DNA of 64,000 nucleotides from Fragilaria crotonensis. Lineage: Eukaryota > Bacillariophyta > Fragilariophyceae > Fragilariales > Fragilariaceae. The first letter of the stretch is position 1; each line of letters opens with the position of its first letter. The stretch lies in contig JAKSYS010000048.1 of assembly GCA_022925895.1 (NCBI GenBank), forward strand, positions 1-64,000, in the 5' to 3' direction. Shown here piece by piece: positions 60,267-64,000 of this stretch. Both the position numbers and the translations under genes were made by a program. The notes beneath the pieces are model-generated. The model saw only the letters and a list, made by a program, of their open reading frames with translations. It searched no databases and was not told the origin of the DNA.

Positions 60267-63200
60267 TTATAATCTCCTGAAGACTTTTGTAATCGCAGTT
60301 TGAGTTTTACCATCCTCGTGTTTGTACCGTTCTCTAGCATTTCGCATGTACAGTAACCACCTCCTCCTGACTGAATGACTTGCACGAAGTAAATCTCCCA
60401 GTGGGCGTTCACAGAAGTGTCGGTCCCCCGCGCTTACTAGTAGTTCAGGATGGGCGTGAAGGTGAGTGATCTCGAACAGTTCCGGACAACGTAATCCTCG
60501 CATCCCCTGCGATTCAGTGCCATGTAATTTTTGATTCCGGGCTTTCCACATCAACATACTGCAATCGTGGGTTGCTCGAATGATTTTTCGCATGGTCTGA
60601 AGACCCTTTGCCTGGAGTACTTCCTCCTTATCACCTGCTGGTACGGATGCTAGGTATCGCCACTCGACTGTGAAAAACCCTCGCATGGCTGCGGACCATC
60701 CGATCCGTGACTGTTGTGCCACCGCCTCAACGATCGAAGATTGATGGATACTCGGATACTCCCTCATATCCATATGCGTATCAGTGTTTTCCAGCCAGTT
60801 TAACAACATCTGCTTTAGTGCCTTGACTGATGGAAGCAGACTCGTAGCGTCTATCGCTCGTCGAAACAAACGAAGAGCTGTCTCTCGTCCTGGATTCTCA
60901 ATACATTGGAGCACGTGGTCGTCATCTTCCTCCACCCGAAGACAGCAAGGGCACAATCTCATGGTTGGATCTTTTATCTTCGCCACTTGGTACCTCCGGA
61001 GGCCAGTGTGTCTCTGGTTGTTCATGAACTTGACTTGTGCAGTGTGTTTAGATGGGGTCAGCGACCGGCAGAATTGACTCAAAAGTTGTAGATCAATCGT
61101 ATTCCACTCTTCGTCGGTCCACTTATGACGAGCTTGCAAATGTTGACGCAAATGATAGCCGTTGATGTGGAAGCGAATGCACGCCTCCACCTGTCCGACT
61201 TGCTGAATGCCCTGGATCCAAATGGAGACTCTCGACTCTGGAATATGGTCCGTGCGTTCTCTGGACTGTCGTCTTGTGGTACCATTGCGGTATTCGGTCG
61301 CTAGTTCATCCGCGCGGTTGTTTTGGATGACGTCCTTGCTGGAATTCTTCGTACTTTGATGACCTTTGATCCATGTTGGTAGAAGCTGCGAGCGGAGGGA
61401 GGTGCGGTACGACCTTATCTGGGCAAGAAGATCTGCATTTGTGGGTTGTTTCCGACTGGATTTGTGAACTGAAGTATGCTTTTCGACCTTCGAAATCGCT
61501 GCTTTACTGTCACACACCCACCGTAGCTTCCCCTGAAGCTTGGTGCCCCACTGGTGAACGAGCAACGACAGTAGCAGGAGTGGAGCAGCCAATCCAGCAA
61601 TCTCGCATCGAGTCGAGTTGGCAACATCCCTGGGCCCGTCGACTGGTCCCGATCCTTCATACAGGATGATATTCTCTGAAGTGCTCAGTGTCCACCCGAA
61701 TGTACCCCTAACATCTTTCAAACCGCCATCACTAGCAATCGTGAGATTCTTTTTTGAGCGGCTGGCTTCCCAAACTTGTGCTTCAGAAACGCATAGTCGG
61801 ACTGAGCTGAGTAGCCGTCGTTGATAAGGAGGTAACGTTTTCATTTGGATGCCCGTACTGTTAGTGGAAAGGTCAGCGGTCTCTTCCTGCAGCCGGATAT
61901 TCGGCTTGATTTCTTGCAGATTGTCTATCGGTCTCCTCTTCCATAAGTCTCCATATCGTAAATAATTTGACGAGATATAACGGCTCCATAATCGTCGTTG
62001 GTGTGCGGACGGTCTCTCCTGGCGAGGCCACCCAGGGATGGTTTCAAAATGTGGGGGCCTATCACCCCCTAAGAGATGTTGGGAGATCTTACTGTGGTCG
62101 TGGGAGCAACACAAGTCAGACAGCTTGAAACATTGTAAGTATAGGCGAACCAGATTTACATCTCTTTGTTGAACACGAGAATATCGGGATAGCCGATCAG
62201 AATCCATGATTGTCGTATCCTGCTTCCCTTTTAGATCGACTCGTTGAACGTCCGTAACATGAATCGCCATGTTGTGGTTTGACAGAAATTGGCGGAGAGA
62301 AAGGATCCACGTTGGCGTCAGGTAGTCCAAAACAATCGTTGGGTGCTCCAGGAGATGGGGCAAAATACCAGCTTCCAACTGAAGCGTCTTCAGTTGTATG
62401 ACCAAAAGTTCTCCGACTTCTGTGCGACGGTAGATATGATGACGAAAGTATTTCACCATCTCAATTCCACACTCGGTGCAAAGATCCATCAGTCCCAATC
62501 CGCCCATGGAAAGCGGTCCGTGGCGTACTGCTGTTGGTAGATTCCTATTCATCCCTAGCTTTTGGACAATTGTCGGCAATATCCTTGTTTGTATCTGTTC
62601 CAACTCTTCCTCATCGATCACTAACGTTGGAAGCGAGTATCGCATTGCTGGCTCATAGGTTGTTCGTACGAAAACTCTGATGTCGCTCGATGTCAACCGT
62701 GGTGTCTGTATCCGTGATGCGTACTCATCGGCCTTTTTCTTAAGGATGGAAACATGGTGGGAGAAATCGCCGATCGGATTTTGGTAAATTCCAAGTATCC
62801 TTGTTGCTTGATTGAGTGGTTGTCGGCGGATAACAACTCGATTCGGATCTTGTCCTTGGCTCAAACGGACTGTTGCGAGGGGATCTATTGTTTGCTCTCG
62901 AAGAATGGGGCGTCCTGACCTCCAATCCCAATACATTACAAACCACGAGCATTTGGAGAGGAGATTTAGAGAACTTCCGGAGTAGTGCAATCGTTTCTCC
63001 CATGTTTGTGCTAGATCTTCAAGGCGAGTTACGAGCTCATCAAAGGACAAACTGCCGTTGTCCGTGAATCCAAGGGCAGTGTCGTCCACGAATGCATCCA
63101 CCAATCTCGAATGCATATTGACGCCGTCGGATGATCGGAAGCTCATTCGGAGGGGACTGACTCGCTCCAGCGTATTCAGAAGAATGACTACCAACGTGAG

Positions 63201-63375
63201 CCAAACGGCAGGGGAGGCACCGCTGCCTTGCCCCGTACCAAAAAGAGGAGCGAATGGAGTACCTGTATAGGACTTCTCCGACACTCCATACACAGTTTTA
63301 ACCATGTAGCGCATAAGTTCCAAAGATTGGGCATGAGACCTGACCGCATTGATCGGCATGCCGCATCGTCGGGAT
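60267..63375 (-). pseudogene. Reverse transcriptase/RNase H fragment B (5'-truncated)
   Basis: Long uninterrupted frame on minus. Begins within the palm at RRCGMPINAVRSHAQ (after motif A, which is missing), then GTGQGSGASPAVWLTLVV (motif B), DAFVDDTALGF (motif C, about 63066-63098), thumb region, and an RNase H domain with ASDGG (about 61725), CEIAGL, VCDSKAA (about 61500) and NNRADELA (about 61300), so the Asp-Glu-Asp-Asp set is intact. Downstream LCPCC..EEDDDHVLQC (60909-60955) is a CxxC...HxxxC zinc motif as in non-LTR elements. The C-terminus ends at 60267. The frame can be read on to 63689, but that part is Harbinger right-end sequence, not protein. Truncation at the 5' side fits target-primed insertion. 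Confidence 0.85.
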
Positions 63376-63483
63376 GTTGTCGAGGAGAACATCGAAGTGG
63401 GGGAGATTGCGGAGGAGTTGTTGCCATGGTGACACCGAGAAGGCAGATTTATGACAAAAGGTGCTGGCGAGCGTAGTAAAATG

Positions 63484-63701
63484 TGCATTAATTTTACTGT
63501 GACTTCACTACTGCCGTGGTTCATACAGTAATGTACCCCCCATTTGACCCTAGGTACAAATTCATCAAATTTGACCCAGGATAACAGAAGGGTATAAATT
63601 TTGACCCCCCCCCCATCGTCCTTATACCCCCCCTCATAGAGAATGCTTTTTTGGAAAAAACTCGGAAAAACTCTGTTTTGTACCCACAATAGAGAATGCT
63701 C
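63484..63701. repeat. Harbinger right-end region, shared with 4516-4744
   Basis: Same blocks as the relic: GCATTAATTTTACTGTGAC, CCCCCC run, ACAAATTCATCAAATTTGA, CCCCCCCCCC, GGAAAAACTC. It contains two ATAGAGAATGCT motifs (63638-63649 and 63689-63700), the outer being the TIR. Confidence 0.82.
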
Positions 63702-64000
63702 TTACTGGTATAAGCTGGCCAGTCTCATATCATTGTTTCAAGTTTCAAGGATGCAGCAGATACTAGGCCTTGGTAGGGTAAATTCACAGGTAGTAAGAGT
63801 GACGTCCTTTCCCTTTATATACTATAGTACTATTGGAGGTATCCATTAGGAAATCGCCATTTAAGGAATTGCCTTACCTTTAACTTTCGTTACTTTGTCG
63901 AGTGATTGGGAGACATATAGTGGATACCATTTTCTGGATATGAATTTCTAGTGTTGAAGCTATTGTCACGGCACTGGTACCAGGCTGACGATTTTAGTGA
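63702..64000. other. Flank beyond the large Harbinger element
   Basis: Begins with the TTA target duplication. No gene seen up to the window end. Confidence 0.5.

Larger units (their letters stand above)
54973..63701. mobile_element. Large PIF/Harbinger transposon with nested retroelement fragments, 8.7 kb
   Basis: Seen: terminal inverted repeats GAGCATTCTCTATCG (54973-54987) and the inverted GAGCATTCTCTATTG (63687-63701), flanked by 3-bp TTA repeats (54970-54972 and 63702-63704), the PIF/Harbinger target duplication. Both ends then show a C/G homopolymer next to TCAAA..TTATACC. Contents: DDE transposase (55582-57055, plus), Myb/trihelix ORF1 (57149-58362, minus), and two reverse-transcriptase fragments (58339-60135 plus; 60267-63375 minus) occupying what should be the short right arm. 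The relic at 4330-4744 has the same right end without the retroelement DNA, supporting nesting. The transposase has a nonsense codon and a shift, so the copy is probably inactive. Confidence 0.85.

Noticed and set aside
58339-63375. A single retroelement with a 5' inversion (twin priming)
   Set aside because: The order is wrong (the N-terminal part lies downstream of the C-terminal part's end), and the overlapping region of the two fragments is clearly diverged; two separate copies fit better.
63376-63689. N-terminal extension of RT fragment B
   Set aside because: This stretch aligns with the Harbinger right end also found at 4516-4744, so the open frame is fortuitous.

Overview
The window reads as nuclear DNA of a eukaryotic microalga, most likely a pennate diatom. 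Support: short GT-AG introns (66-166 bp) inside otherwise compact genes; a thioredoxin-like protein with a signal peptide followed by a GSA|F motif, the hallmark of import into a red-alga-derived complex plastid; a Copia element of the type described in diatoms (GHLDQ motif before the integrase, VDDF in the reverse transcriptase); and several gene families familiar from diatoms. Species is not inferred.

Layout. 0-15 kb: a small hAT-type MITE (699-1058), a mitochondrial acyl-carnitine-type carrier (minus), a relic of a PIF/Harbinger transposon whose end touches a complete second PIF/Harbinger transposon (4748-8573, TIRs, TAA target duplication, ORF1 plus DDE transposase), then host genes: a tail-anchored protein (8847-9771), an SGNH-hydrolase-like protein (10574-12166), a plastid-targeted thioredoxin-like protein (12809-13465) and the tRNA m1G37 methyltransferase TRM5 (13508-14801). 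15-40 kb: a two-TM His/Gly-rich membrane protein, an unknown acidic protein, a long gene-poor repeat-derived stretch, a PAPS/nucleotide-sugar transporter converging on an ISWI chromatin remodeller with an HMG-type box at each end, another gene-poor stretch, and two adjacent type II membrane glycosyltransferases. 40-64 kb is a transposon cluster: a full Copia LTR retrotransposon (40094-45596, target duplication ATTTC) 107 bp upstream of an RlmN-type radical-SAM methyltransferase gene; a small two-exon gene whose 3' end is duplicated in tandem; a Helitron (Rep/helicase with a 33-residue repeat array); and an 8.7-kb PIF/Harbinger element (54973-63701, TIRs, TTA target duplication) that carries its own transposase and Myb/trihelix ORF1 and also contains two diverged reverse-transcriptase/RNase H fragments facing each other.

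Two points affect the whole annotation. First, many conserved single-copy-type genes (carrier, TRM5, transporter, ISWI, glycosyltransferase) are interrupted by isolated 1-nt indels, often in homopolymers, while the flanking frames stay conserved. Uncorrected long-read assembly errors explain this better than simultaneous pseudogenisation, but the sequence alone cannot settle it. Second, intergenic DNA is repeatedly enriched for GTAC-containing short palindromic motifs. I see no CRISPR, prokaryotic operon or obvious defence system; the most distinctive content is the nested and adjacent mobile elements and their regulatory sequences.
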